64,000 bases of DNA, taken from NCBI GenBank assembly GCA_963402885.1, contig OY727098.1:20384717-20448716 (forward strand), written 5' to 3'. Positions 27,601 to 37,800 of the stretch are shown piece by piece. Position 1 is the stretch's first letter. The number at the start of each line of letters is the position of its first letter. The position numbers and the translations under genes are program-made. The stretch comes from Antedon bifida. Lineage: Eukaryota > Echinodermata > Crinoidea > Comatulida > Antedonidae. The notes under the pieces are model-generated. The model saw nothing but the letters and a program-made list of their open reading frames with translations, was not told the DNA's origin and did not search any database.

Positions 27601-28042
27601 CTTGGTAAGGTTTTGATTGAGATCTTTCCAAGAAGAACTCTTGTGCAATTTGTTTTATGGTATAAAAGTCTTTACTTTTAACATTTTAAATGTGTATGAG
27701 TATGTTTTTTCATCAAAAATAACTGTCTATATAGGAATTGGTCAAGAAGGAAGAGGAAGGGTCAGGAAAAGAGGAAGGAGAAGAAGAGGAGGAAAAGGAA
27801 GCTATAGAAGATGATGAAGAGTTCTATGATGAGGAAGAAATGGAAGAGGTAAGAGAAATTCTGTTTTTCTTTGTAATAAGACTACAATTCCTAAAGAAAA
27901 TTGACATTAAACTGTTGTACAAACAATATGACTTATTTTCTAACACTAACAGGGAACAGATTACATTGTGAACTATTTTGATAATGGAGAAGATTTTGCA
28001 CCTGATGAAGATGATAACTTAGAAGATGGACCGGTTTACTGA
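21641..28042 (+). CDS. POLR3G: DNA-directed RNA polymerase III subunit RPC7 (POLR3G/POLR3GL-like)
   Basis: Six exons with GT/AG borders and matching phases: 21641-21766, 26375-26504, 26661-26780, 27061-27140, 27735-27848 and 27953-28042. They encode 219 residues, close to the 218-223 of vertebrate RPC7. The N-terminus is Gly/Arg-rich (MGGRGRGRGRG) and leads to PPPLFP, then YKALPLLTGE, YMLALKQEFR and DIDRYSDKY...WTPDW, all family hallmarks. The C-terminal third is highly acidic and ends DNLEDGPVY. RPC7 joins RPC3 and RPC6 in the Pol III initiation heterotrimer in the nucleus. The start has a good context (AAAATGG). Exon 3 is 120 nt, phase 1 at both ends, so skipping it would keep the frame. 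A perfect 38-bp inverted copy of part of exon 3 lies in intron 3. Vertebrates have two paralogues; which one this corresponds to cannot be told. Confidence 0.93.
22700..25455. repeat. Two diverged copies of a 1.1-1.3-kb block in POLR3G intron 1
   Basis: Block A (about 22700-23960) and block B (about 24380-25455) align in order. Both have AAGTCTTCTC(T/A)GATAAG, TGGTCCATTCAGCCCCTGTC, AAGATGGTAGACTCATGTTC, GGGAGGGCCTCCTTCAATCA, GACCTGAGCCAATGTAGACT, CAAAACGAAACT and TACAGGAGACTGAATTTG. Indels and substitutions are frequent, so the duplication is old. A third partial copy of A's interior seems to lie near 23960-24110. The 234-residue ORF at 22383-23087 is chance reading of block A. Confidence 0.75.
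24309..24480 (+). mobile_element. tRNA-headed SINE fragment within the duplicated block
   Basis: GTGGTCCAGTGGTTAAAGGC resembles a Pol III A box with flanks as found in tRNA-derived SINEs. It is followed by TCTCAGATAAGGACTTAAAA and GGCTTGTGTGTACTCTAAAG, the type of body common in marine-invertebrate SINEs. The B box is degraded, and block A at 22700 carries the equivalent body. Confidence 0.45.
25976..26190 (+). mobile_element. tRNA-derived SINE-like sequence
   Basis: A B-box-like GGTTTCGAGCC near 26041 is followed about 100 bp later by GTGCAAGTTAAAGAACTTGG, a motif resembling the GTGCACGTTAAAGA segment of invertebrate SINEs. The boundaries are approximate. It lies in POLR3G intron 1. Confidence 0.45.
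26701..26998. repeat. Perfect 38-bp inverted copy of POLR3G exon 3 inside intron 3
   Basis: Bases 26701-26738 lie within exon 3 and start AAGTGCAGACAACAG. Their exact reverse complement lies at 26961-26998 in the following intron, separated by 222 bp that include the exon 3 donor (26781). In the pre-mRNA the two could pair, burying part of exon 3 and looping out the 5' splice site. The perfect match in an intron implies recent origin. Confidence 0.9.
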
Positions 28043-29013
28043 AGTATCAAGATTGAGATATTGAGAAGTTTCCGTGCTGTGAAATAACATATTGTGAAGT
28101 TTGGAAAATGGTGACGTGAATGAGCCTTCTCTGTTATTGGTTCTTTAATATCATCGATCATATATAGAATGGTATAAGAATGAACAAACATTAGTGTTTG
28201 CACTGAAAAGTACTGAATGATGATTGTGGTTCCAGATTACTGTTTACAAAAACACTTTCTTGCTGACCTCAGAAAAGTAACAAACATTGAAAGATTTTCT
28301 CGCTGATAGTCACAAGCACTGATTGATGGGGTACTATTGCAACATAGTGTAAAGACAAGCCTAGAATGATCATGTATACTGTAGTAAAGATCTGACATTC
28401 ATTTACTGAGAAATTAGCTTTATGAATATGTGAATATGTGAACAACCGAATAATATCTTGTGTTTTGGTTATCTTATTTCATGAAGAGTTTTTAAGGATG
28501 CTAATAATGCAGGAAAAAAATTATTTTCACAAAAAGTTTTTGTCCAGATATCAGATTGTTTGCACACTGCACACATAGTAGAAACTGTTTTTAGACTGAA
28601 CACAGAAAGGAGTCAGAATGCATGTACATAAACCGATGCTTTTTTTTAAATGCTTCGTGCTTTAATATAAAAGAACAAAATAAACGAATTGTGATGAAGA
28701 ACAGTATTTACCTTCTGAAATAGTGACCAATTGAATACAATTTACACGGTTAAGGTGGCTTCATGGAAAAAGTATAGCAAATTTTGTTGGGTAGGTCACA
28801 AACTTACTTATGTCTGATAGTGTCTTTACCTATTGATGGGAACTCTTTGCTTATACTGTTTGAACATTCCAGGCTGTACTAAAATAAAATACAGTATAAA
28901 CAAAAAAAAACTTTATTAAAAGAAAGATGAGTACAGTATGTTATTGTTTTGTCAATGAGTTAGTGTAAATACATGATAGAAAGTGGTCTATATTATTGTT
29001 TATTGTGAATAAA
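28043..29013 (+). other. POLR3G 3' UTR with candidate poly(A) signals
   Basis: AATAAA occurs at 28679-28684 and 29008-29013 after the stop codon at 28040-28042. Either could end the transcript. No further coding sequence was seen. Confidence 0.5.
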
Positions 29014-32000
29014 CAGAAGATGGTCAAAAAAAGGTGCTCTTGAATTTTTGCAATATGTACATTCTCATAATGGTTTGGATGCCTTTTAGCTTTTATCAAG
29101 CAAATTTAGGAAAAATATGGTGAATAAAAGAGGATTGTATTTGCAGTAGACAAGAAAACAGAATGTCTGCCATAAAGACAATACAACCCCCAAATGAAAA
29201 TTAAAGGTATGCGAAAATGGTTTAGGTGCCTCAGGAAATTGGTCCTAATTCCAACCTCAAATTCCTGTGTTTTTTTGTATGTTTTAAGTTCCTTTAAATG
29301 TAGGCCTTTAAAAAGTGTTCTTCATTTTAAGAGCATTTATTTTCGAAGCTAAAAACATAAATACTGTACTGTATTACAATGTATCATTCATTGTAATCTA
29401 ATGTGTACAATTCTCAGTATATTTAAAATAACTCTTAATAAATAATATATATGCTCTGGAACTTAACAGTGGTCCCTAAATAATTATTATGATTTTATAC
29501 TGCAATTATAGCAAAATCAATGTCACCTCCATCCAAGCAGGAATGTACTGTATAATCACATACTGCTTTCAAGTCCAAATAATAAATAGTATTGTTAGGT
29601 AAATAGATATTGTGTCCAGCTGCTGTCCATCTGTTGGATACATACTTTTAACATCTATTAATCGGGCTATTAATACAATCTGAAGTAGTTTAAAACCAAT
29701 CGACGATAGATACATACAGTACTTTTTAAAGTGGTTGCTGCTACAATGAATGATTTTGATCCATTCTACTACCAAACGTTTTACAGTATAGGGAGATGTT
29801 TAAAGTTTAATGCAATTTCAACAAGTACAATAATAAATATATATGGAACAAAGTCTCAGCAATAATAATTCAGAGCTGGTCACTCGCAATGATATATAAT
29901 ATAGCACTGTTTAAATATAATCAGAGAGTAGTTTAAGGAGCAAGTCTGCAGATTATTTGTTCCAAACTGCCCAGTAAAATATGCATAATTGTATTGATTT
30001 TCCTATGCACATTGATTATTTTGCTATTAGCATATTTAACTTTTTAATTTATGCTTACTCAACCATGACACAAAGACGACTTTAAATTATTCTTCATTGA
30101 ATTTTATTACTAGTATATATTTTCTCTATTTACACCTTATTCTCATACAATTTTTAAAACACTATTTCATAACCTTCACTTGACTTTATTGAAATGAAAA
30201 ATATGTATCAACCCATCATGCGCTGGGAAACAAATGTGTGTTGAAAACAAACACAAATAAAAACTGCAGTGACTTTTGTATAAGCACACCTAGGATATAA
30301 GCTCACCCCAAAGTTTGAAGCAAAGTTTATGCAAATTCATCCATGTGTCCAAATTACAACATTTGCTATTACTAATACAATAGTAGGGGCCATATCAAAG
30401 GGGGAGAGGGGTTATGATATACTGCAGATCATACTTGGCTTATCAGAAATAAAATATAAATTCATCAATATCTGTGAAATAAACTGTAAATTTCAAAGTA
30501 AAATGTGCAATAACTGTTTGGGCTTGAATCGCCGTAGAGTAGAACCTTCAATGCAGACTCTTAAATAATATATTTAATTGAAGTTTCATCAAAATCTGTA
30601 AATGATTTTCAACCACACACTATTTTTCTAAACATTTTTAACTGTAGTAGAACTGATTTTAAACTTTGAAATGTACAAGTAACTGTCGTATTCTACAAAT
30701 TATACCCTACTGTACAGTATATAAATGGTATCAACAAAAAGAAAGCGGGATCAGATACTGTACTTCACTGTTTGAGCCAAAATCGATTAAACTAACCTAT
30801 ATTTACTGTAGCTACAGTACTGAAATTTGGATGCTGTAGACAACAAACAAGTAGAAAGTTATACTATGGATAAATTACCTCAAATCAGTCTGAACACAAC
30901 CTTAATATTTTAATAATAAACATAATTTTAATGTTGGTGGTGTAAATATTATTAAATATCGCATTAAAATATCTCATAAACAGTGTGCATAATCAATAAA
31001 ACAAGTAAACTGAATAAAATACAAAACAAAGATAATAATTAAACATTTATCAACAGTACTGTACCTCAATCCTGACCAAAAACTCTGTATTTTAAATTAT
31101 TGTAGTAAATGAGTAATTTGATTTTTATAATATTCAATTCATTAATATGAAGACCAAAATGTGTCCATATCTATACACATTTTTTAAGTACCTCCTTACA
31201 CTAGAAAAACTATGTTTGCTTTACAAACATTAAAGATACAATTAAGTATTTGTATATATATTATATATTATTGGATTTAATAACAATATAACATGATCAA
31301 CAAGGAACACACATACAATGATATTGCAGAATTAAAAGGCTGCTGAGTTGAATTGGAGTTATAATTTAAAAATGAGTTTATATTAAAACGTTTTTAATTT
31401 TACCTAAAGTGTGAATGTTTAGAAAAGATATTGCTTTAGCTTCTTTAAAATTGTCAGATACATTATTGAACATTTATAGCATTACATTAAAATTAAATGT
31501 TTTTAGATTGGTAATGGTGTGTTTTGTAAATTTATCATTTTATTCTACAAATTCATTTAAATTCAAAGGTCAATTTCTCACCATTGATACAATTATTAAA
31601 AGAAAGCATGATGTGAAAACAGAAAGATATACTGTAATGGCAACACAATTTTTTGGAAGTCTATAAAATAACTTTAACCTCAGATTCATCACAATGTGAA
31701 TATATTAAATAAAGCACAGAAGATCCACATAACTATTTAGAAAAAAAAAACTGCAGTGCAGAACAAGTTCAAACTAAAAGTGCTAAAATATAATATATGA
31801 AAATTAAATAATATAATTTCAGAAAAAGATTATTCATATTTTTAAATGTTCTGGTGGATCTGCTTATGCAGTTCTGCAAAAGGGTAGCTCTGCAAATTAT
31901 TGTTGTCAAAAATATAAAACTTTGCAACAACATTGATAAAAACCCCACTTATTTTTCGACAATGTATGCCGACACAGTTTAATTTTGTTGAGTTGCGTGT

Positions 32001-32127
32001 CGACGTAAGTTCACCAAGCCTCTTGTCTAAAACGTGGTACTACAGGAATTTTTGTGCAATGTTGTTGCATATTTTATAATGTTGACAATATTGAGCTCGG
32101 AGCTACTATACCCTTTTCTATATACCG
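29014..32127. other. Region between POLR3G and LYSMD3 3' ends; no gene recognised
   Basis: The two genes converge here, so this is 3' UTR and spacer DNA. It is strongly AT-rich. The plus-strand ORFs at 30329-30568 and 31415-31666 have low-complexity composition and no recognised similarity. Confidence 0.5.
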
Positions 32128-33650
32128 TCAATGACCGGCAGCAGCATTAGTTACTTGTAAATTGCCATCATGTTCTTTGCCTTCATTAACAGACCATGCA
32201 TAGTAAAAGAAAGCGGGTATAAATATTCCTATAACAAACAACAATATAAGCATTGTCCACCACTTTAACCCACACGTAGCCCCATCACAATACGTTGCAG
32301 GAGTTTTTTGCTGGAAAGGGTGAATACGTTTCTCAGTCAACATTGATAGCACCTCATCTAACGATTCTTTCTTAGAAGTTGTCGCTGTTTGAATACGTTT
32401 TAAATCACGGTCCATGTTACGCAAGAATTGCTTTGCTTCGCCATCATGGATGGCATCTCGTATACTAATTCTGCGTACACTGAACAGTTCTTCCTCTTCG
32501 TCCTCCTCGCTCAGATTTTCAATGCGAGTTGAATTTGTTAATCCAGCTTCATTTTCTTGTAGACGCCTTCGTTTCTCTTCTTCCTTAATTTCAGTTAGAA
32601 GTCCGTAACGTTTTACTGGGATTTTAATTTTGGACAATGCATAAAAATCTTGATCTTGAAGCAGATTATTAATTCGTTTTAGCTCTGAAACCTGGAAAAA
32701 AAAAATATTGTTATTGAAATTAAAATCTGTTTTATAAATTACAAGCAAATTTGAATCAACATCAATTTGAAATTTATACTAATTCTACAGTACAGTAGAT
32801 TATGTAATTAACTTAATGTTAAATGGTTTTTATTATGGTGATTTAAACATTTATTTGTCATATTGGCATTTTTGTTATGCATTTGCATTTTATAGAAAAT
32901 GGAATAAGAGTAAAATTTGAATATTGAAACTAAAGTAGGCTTAAAAATATATATTTTTTATTTCTGTATTTCACCTCAATGAACGTCAATTTACGTTGGA
33001 CAGTCGGGTTGCATCATTGTTCTTTAAAAGGTCTGTCACTAATTAAAATATGGGTGCGTAATTCTAACGTTTTTGACGCAGAGGTGAGTCATGGTATACT
33101 GTACTGTACATATGATGCAAATCGAAAAGAATGGCGCACATATTCTGGGGGTCGTATAGACTATAGTGCGTCATGCAATTGAAAAGTACATTCTGAAAGA
33201 TTCAAAAAGTGCCACAGTGCTTTTCGCAGTGGTGCCATTCACATGTGTTTGTCTGAAACAAAAATACAACATTTAAATTATTAATGCTTTTTCTAGGCTA
33301 GTCTGAGATACTGTACGTACAGGAACAGCATACTGCAACGCAAATCCTAATAAAGTATCCGACGGTCTTATCTGTCTTTCTAACAAAACCTGTTCATCTG
33401 GTTCATTTTTCACATGATTATTTTTTGATTTTCCATGTTTCGACTTGTCAGTTTTTCGAGTCCTCAATTGAGTTAATTCAATCGCTGTATCGTCAGTTTT
33501 AACTTCTTCATCAGACAATTCTGCATCCCCAAATACATATACTCTTGCGTTTTGTACATTCTGAACTTGTCCCACTGTTGGTAACAGTTTTGCCCGTTCA
33601 AATTCGTAGGCCGGCGTGTGGGTATTCATTCCAAGAACGCCCACGGACAT
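32128..33650 (-). CDS. LYSMD3: LysM and putative peptidoglycan-binding domain-containing protein 3/4-like
   Basis: Two exons, 33650-33321 and 32691-32128, join in phase 0 (donor GTACGT, acceptor TTCCAG) to give 297 residues, matching the roughly 300 of vertebrate LYSMD3/4. The LysM domain spans the intron, near residues 93-142, from QIRPSDTLLGFALQY through VSELKRINNLL to IKIPVKRYGLL. A charged segment with an acidic run (about residues 170-180) follows, then one membrane span near 255-276, preceded by CGLKWW, and a short tail. Family members are single-pass, endomembrane-associated proteins; the ligand of the animal LysM is not well defined. No signal peptide is present, so the LysM domain probably precedes a type II-like anchor. 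The gene is head-to-head with GON4L. The intron carries a decayed MITE-like copy (about 32970-33190). LYSMD4 is the alternative name. Confidence 0.9.
32970..33190. mobile_element. Decayed second copy of the MITE-like family
   Basis: GGGGGTCGTATAGACTATAG followed by TGCGTCATGCAATTGAAAAG matches the right end of the element at 17961-18273. GTCTGTCACT and TGGGTGCGT also recur. The left end is eroded. It lies in the LYSMD3 intron. Confidence 0.6.
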
Positions 33651-34786
33651 GGCGACTGATTACCGGCTGTTGTGTCAATGATGGGCCCTCCAGCTGATAA
33701 GCTAGGTTGTAGCCTAGGTTAATAAACACAATTATTAAAGATATTAATATAAATTTCAACACTTGATCTCCTAATATTAATACTCATTAGATGATGATTA
33801 TATTATCAAAGTTTGACAGCAATATACAATTCAGTAAACATGTTTAAATGTCAATTTAGTCAAGTCCACCAGGCTCAATTCATCCACGAATACACATCAT
33901 CATCTTTTTCAGATGATGTCAAAGTTGATTTTTTACCCACGGCCGCATGAGGGCAGCGTATTAAAAACAATTGTCAATTTTTATATTTGTGATTTGGCGC
34001 ACAAAAACAACGCAGAGTGCAAATTAATGAGTTTATTAATTATGTGTTTAAGACATAAGCTTTAATTTCAAATTGCCTAGCAGATTATGTGTCTGAATAT
34101 TTAAATTGAATTGAAACTTTGAAGGTATGTAACTAGGCCTAACTAAAAAGGTAGCTAGGCTAGCCTCTACTAGCTAGCCTAAAAACCTGTTTTCCTGCTA
34201 GCTGCTGGCGCGCCTGTCTTCTAGCTAGACTATGGCCTAGGCTATCCGGCGGCTATCCTATGTAGGGCCTAGGCCTACTAACTAGGCCTAGATATCTTAA
34301 TAGTCTAGGCTAATATTATAACTAGACTAGGCGACAATTATCTGGCTAAAAATATGGGTCCTTCGAATTACCTCCCTCTCAGTCAGTGCATCTCGAACCA
34401 CACTAAACCCCAATGCAATGATGAACCACACTAAACCCTAATGATGAACCACACCGAACTCCAATGATGAACCACACCAAACCCCAATAATAATGAACCA
34501 CACCAAACCCCAATAATAATGAACCACACCAAACCCCAATAATAATGAACAACACCAAACCCCAATAATAATGAACGCCGAACCGAAAAATAGTGAAAAA
34601 AAATATATGAATATGATGTTTAATAATCGCATCCACATTATATTTTACATCATCAATGTAAAACACATTGCAATAAAGACATTGATGCATTTTACAAATT
34701 CACTAGTCGCCTGAACGGTCTTCCGTATCATTAAAAATCAATAATTATCTGAATTCGATAACTTATATATTTTTTTTATATTTCAG
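33651..34786. promoter_or_regulatory. Shared 5' flank of divergent LYSMD3 and GON4L
   Basis: About 1.1 kb separates the LYSMD3 start codon from the GON4L coding exon's acceptor at 34785-34786. It contains a dense CTAGGCCTA/CTAGC tract at 34120-34330 and a tandem repeat at 34390-34576. Bidirectional promoter activity is inferred from the head-to-head layout. No TATA box is evident. Confidence 0.45.
34390..34576. repeat. Minisatellite of about seven 22-27-bp units
   Basis: Units follow AACCACACCAAACCCCAATA plus an ATAATG-type tail. The last units are nearly identical and the first ones have substitutions and shorter tails. The minus-strand ORFs with VHYYWG-like repeats over it are artefacts of the array. 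Confidence 0.9.
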
Positions 34787-34789
34787 TCA

Positions 34790-34843
34790 ATGCGAAAGAT
34801 TGATATAAATTATCATAGTATGAGTGAGGTAGACTCGGAATAA
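34790..34843 (+). CDS. In-frame upstream ORF of GON4L (17 codons)
   Basis: ATG at 34790 lies 4 nt after the acceptor-defined exon start (34787). The ORF ends at TAA 34841-34843, one TTG codon before the GON4L ATG at 34847, in the same frame. It could dampen GON4L translation or, with readthrough, extend its N-terminus. Translation is not shown by the sequence alone. Confidence 0.4.
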   Translation: MRKIDINYHSMSEVDSE

Positions 34844-34846
34844 TTG

Positions 34847-37800
34847 ATGGCAGGAGTGAAACCACCTGATTCAAGGGAGGAAAACCCGAGTGAAGATAGA
34901 AATTGTCCTCAAAATAAAACAACCATGAATTTTTGTTCAAAAGACACCAGTAATAATGCCCAGGAAACAACTGAAAAAGAAACATATTCTGAAGATAAAA
35001 TCATGAATAAACAAGTAATGAAAGAGAGTTTTTCAGCAGAAGAAGAACAAGATACAGACATTGCCATGTGTTCTAAATCAGTTTCTTTAAGAACGCCACC
35101 ACTTGATGATAAAACGATTGAGAAAGACGATGAAAATCAATTAAAAATCGTTAATTTCGCTTCAGATAACAGTGATGATGATTATGTAAGTGATGAAGAT
35201 TCATCACCAAAAAATGAATCGCCAGTGAAGTCAACTGGCAAAGCCAAACTTCCCTGTAAAAGAAAGAAAACAACGTACCACCAAAGATCTAAAAAACGAA
35301 AGTTTGCTAAAACGGGAAGCTCTTCTGGGCATGATGACAACCTTCAGGGATCAACTTCCAAATCTGGTGACAGATTAAGAAGCATCTCAAAGCATAAGAT
35401 ACCATTTAGGTTTTCTCCTAAAAAGTCGTGCTCTGGTACCCGATTTAAACGAAAGCTTCAGGGGAAAAAGCTCAAGAAGTTAAGATTTAAAAAGAGAAAA
35501 GTGGACAATGAATCAAGTGATGAAAGCTGTTTTGGAGTCAATGATGAACTAGAGGAAACGTTAGAGGCTAACGCTACAAAGAATAACCTGACAGCTATTA
35601 ATGTTAAAAGCATATTGCATGTAAGTTTATATAAGAGGTGGGAGGTGGCCTACTACTATAAACATACTAAACTTTATATATACAGTATTATAAAATGTAT
35701 GTACATACATTGAATGTATGACTATTACAACGATTACTACTTTTTTTATACAGTCTCAAGACATGACCATGAGTTTTAATACCAAATAAACAGATAATGC
35801 TAAATAAAGACTTGAATTTTAAGAATATAAAATGGCTACCATGCTAATCTATAATTTTGACACAAAATAAATTGTTATGTCTCTAAATTGGGAAGATAAT
35901 CATATTTCAAATTTTGTATTAATATTTTTCATTTTCAAGACCTCTCCAAAAAAAAATCTGTTATCAATAGATATATGTTGTTAAATTTCTATTTACAGCA
36001 TGTAATAACAAATGAACATGTTCTGGCAATGGTGAGAAATACCATGTTAGAAGAAGAGGAGAAAGAACAGTTAGAAAAAAATGAAGATATTGAAGGAACA
36101 GAGAAGATAGAAGAAAGTGAAGAAGCATCATTCGTAAGTACTGTACAGTATATACAGATGTCTATTATTAACTTTTACAGAAGTGTGTCTTATGATTCGT
36201 TGACCAACATTGCGAAATCTGAGACCTTCAGGTCTTTAAGTTTATGAGAGATTCATTAAAACTTTTAAATCGCACTGTTTCTTTATTACAATTCTAATTT
36301 ACTATCATGTACTAATATGTATGAAACTTTTTCAGGAACCAAAAATGACAAGATCAAAGTTAAAAGAAGTTGTTCAACAAGCTAGAAATGTAAGTGTTAA
36401 TTAGTAGGTCTTGTTTGAAGGTTTGCATGGCGAAATCAAATGTTGATATAAGTTTGCGGAACACCACATATGTTAGTTCTTAAAAGAACTGTTGATTTTC
36501 TCAACAGTTCTTTTCAGAACTAACATATGTGGTGTACCGCAAACTTATATCAACATTAGTAGGTCTTACTGTTAATGTTTATTGTGTTGAAATAGGTAAT
36601 AGAATTGTCCTAAAATCTGTATTTCAACGTTACATTTTTTATAAATTCTAGGCACCATATGTTTGGCCGCTTTCTCCAGTGAAGAACAAGAAAGTTGTTC
36701 CACAATTTGCAGAAATTAATTTTGATGAAGATTCTGAGGATGATGAAGATTACAAGCCTGATCCAAATGAGGTACTTTTGAGAATTGTTGAAATGGAATT
36801 TTGTAGTATTGAATATATTGCGGTAAGCAACCTTGCATTAGACCTTACAGAGAAGGTAAATTTTGAACCGTCTAAACCTCACCATGCCCTTCTTTCCCTC
36901 TATCCAGATAGTCCATCCATATTGTGCATTACTTTCCTCAGTTCAGACCCACAGCCGCAGTCCGCAGCCACAGTGCATTTCCTACCGTAATCAACACACT
37001 ACTGTTTTCACATACCAAGTTCTTTCTTGTACACATGTGTATTTTACGTATGTCCCATCTGATGAGACAATGATAGCATCTTGCCTAAAGGTATTATGTC
37101 ACGGACAGGCCTTTAATCCCTCACATCAGGGTTTTCATTTAAGATTTATGATACAGAAGACCTTTACAAAAGCAGGGGAGACCATTCAGTACCCACAATT
37201 TAAGGAAGACTCTAGCTTAGGCCTTAGATTTAGAAAATAGCTGAGACCAAAACCAAAATACCTGCGTAAAAATCTCTGCATCTTGCCAAAACTCTCACAT
37301 GCTTTTGCCATACCGTTCTCAATTTCTAACTTTATAATGTTTTGTTACAACACAGAAAGATGAAAGTGATCATGAAAGTTACCTGTCATCACAAGTGAGT
37401 GAGTTTGGGTCACCATCTCCATTTACGCCATTGTCTCAACACAGTTTCCTAGAAAACCAAGAAGAAAGTCCTTTGAAAGACACTTGTATAATAGAAAACA
37501 CAACAGAAGATGCTGCAGAGCCTCTTGCAGTGCCTCTTCCTCACCTAAATGAGAAGGAGAAGGCGACAACGTCTATGCTGCCACCATCATCGATTCCACA
37601 ACCAGATAAGATATCTGATGATGACAAGTTTATGAAGTTACTGGATGAGATGGATAAAGAGTTGGATTCAATGAGCCAGAAACCACATGGAACGGTACAA
37701 ATGTTATTAAATTGTTTTCTTTTAACTAGGCAGAATTGAGTATTAGTCTATAAAATCAGTGTTTTCTAGATAAAATAAATTCTGGTTACTGGAAATAAAG

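Noticed and set aside
34403-34690. Minus-strand ORFs with VHYYWG-like repeats
   Set aside because: Produced by the 22-27-bp minisatellite; several frames are open at once, which is a low-complexity effect.
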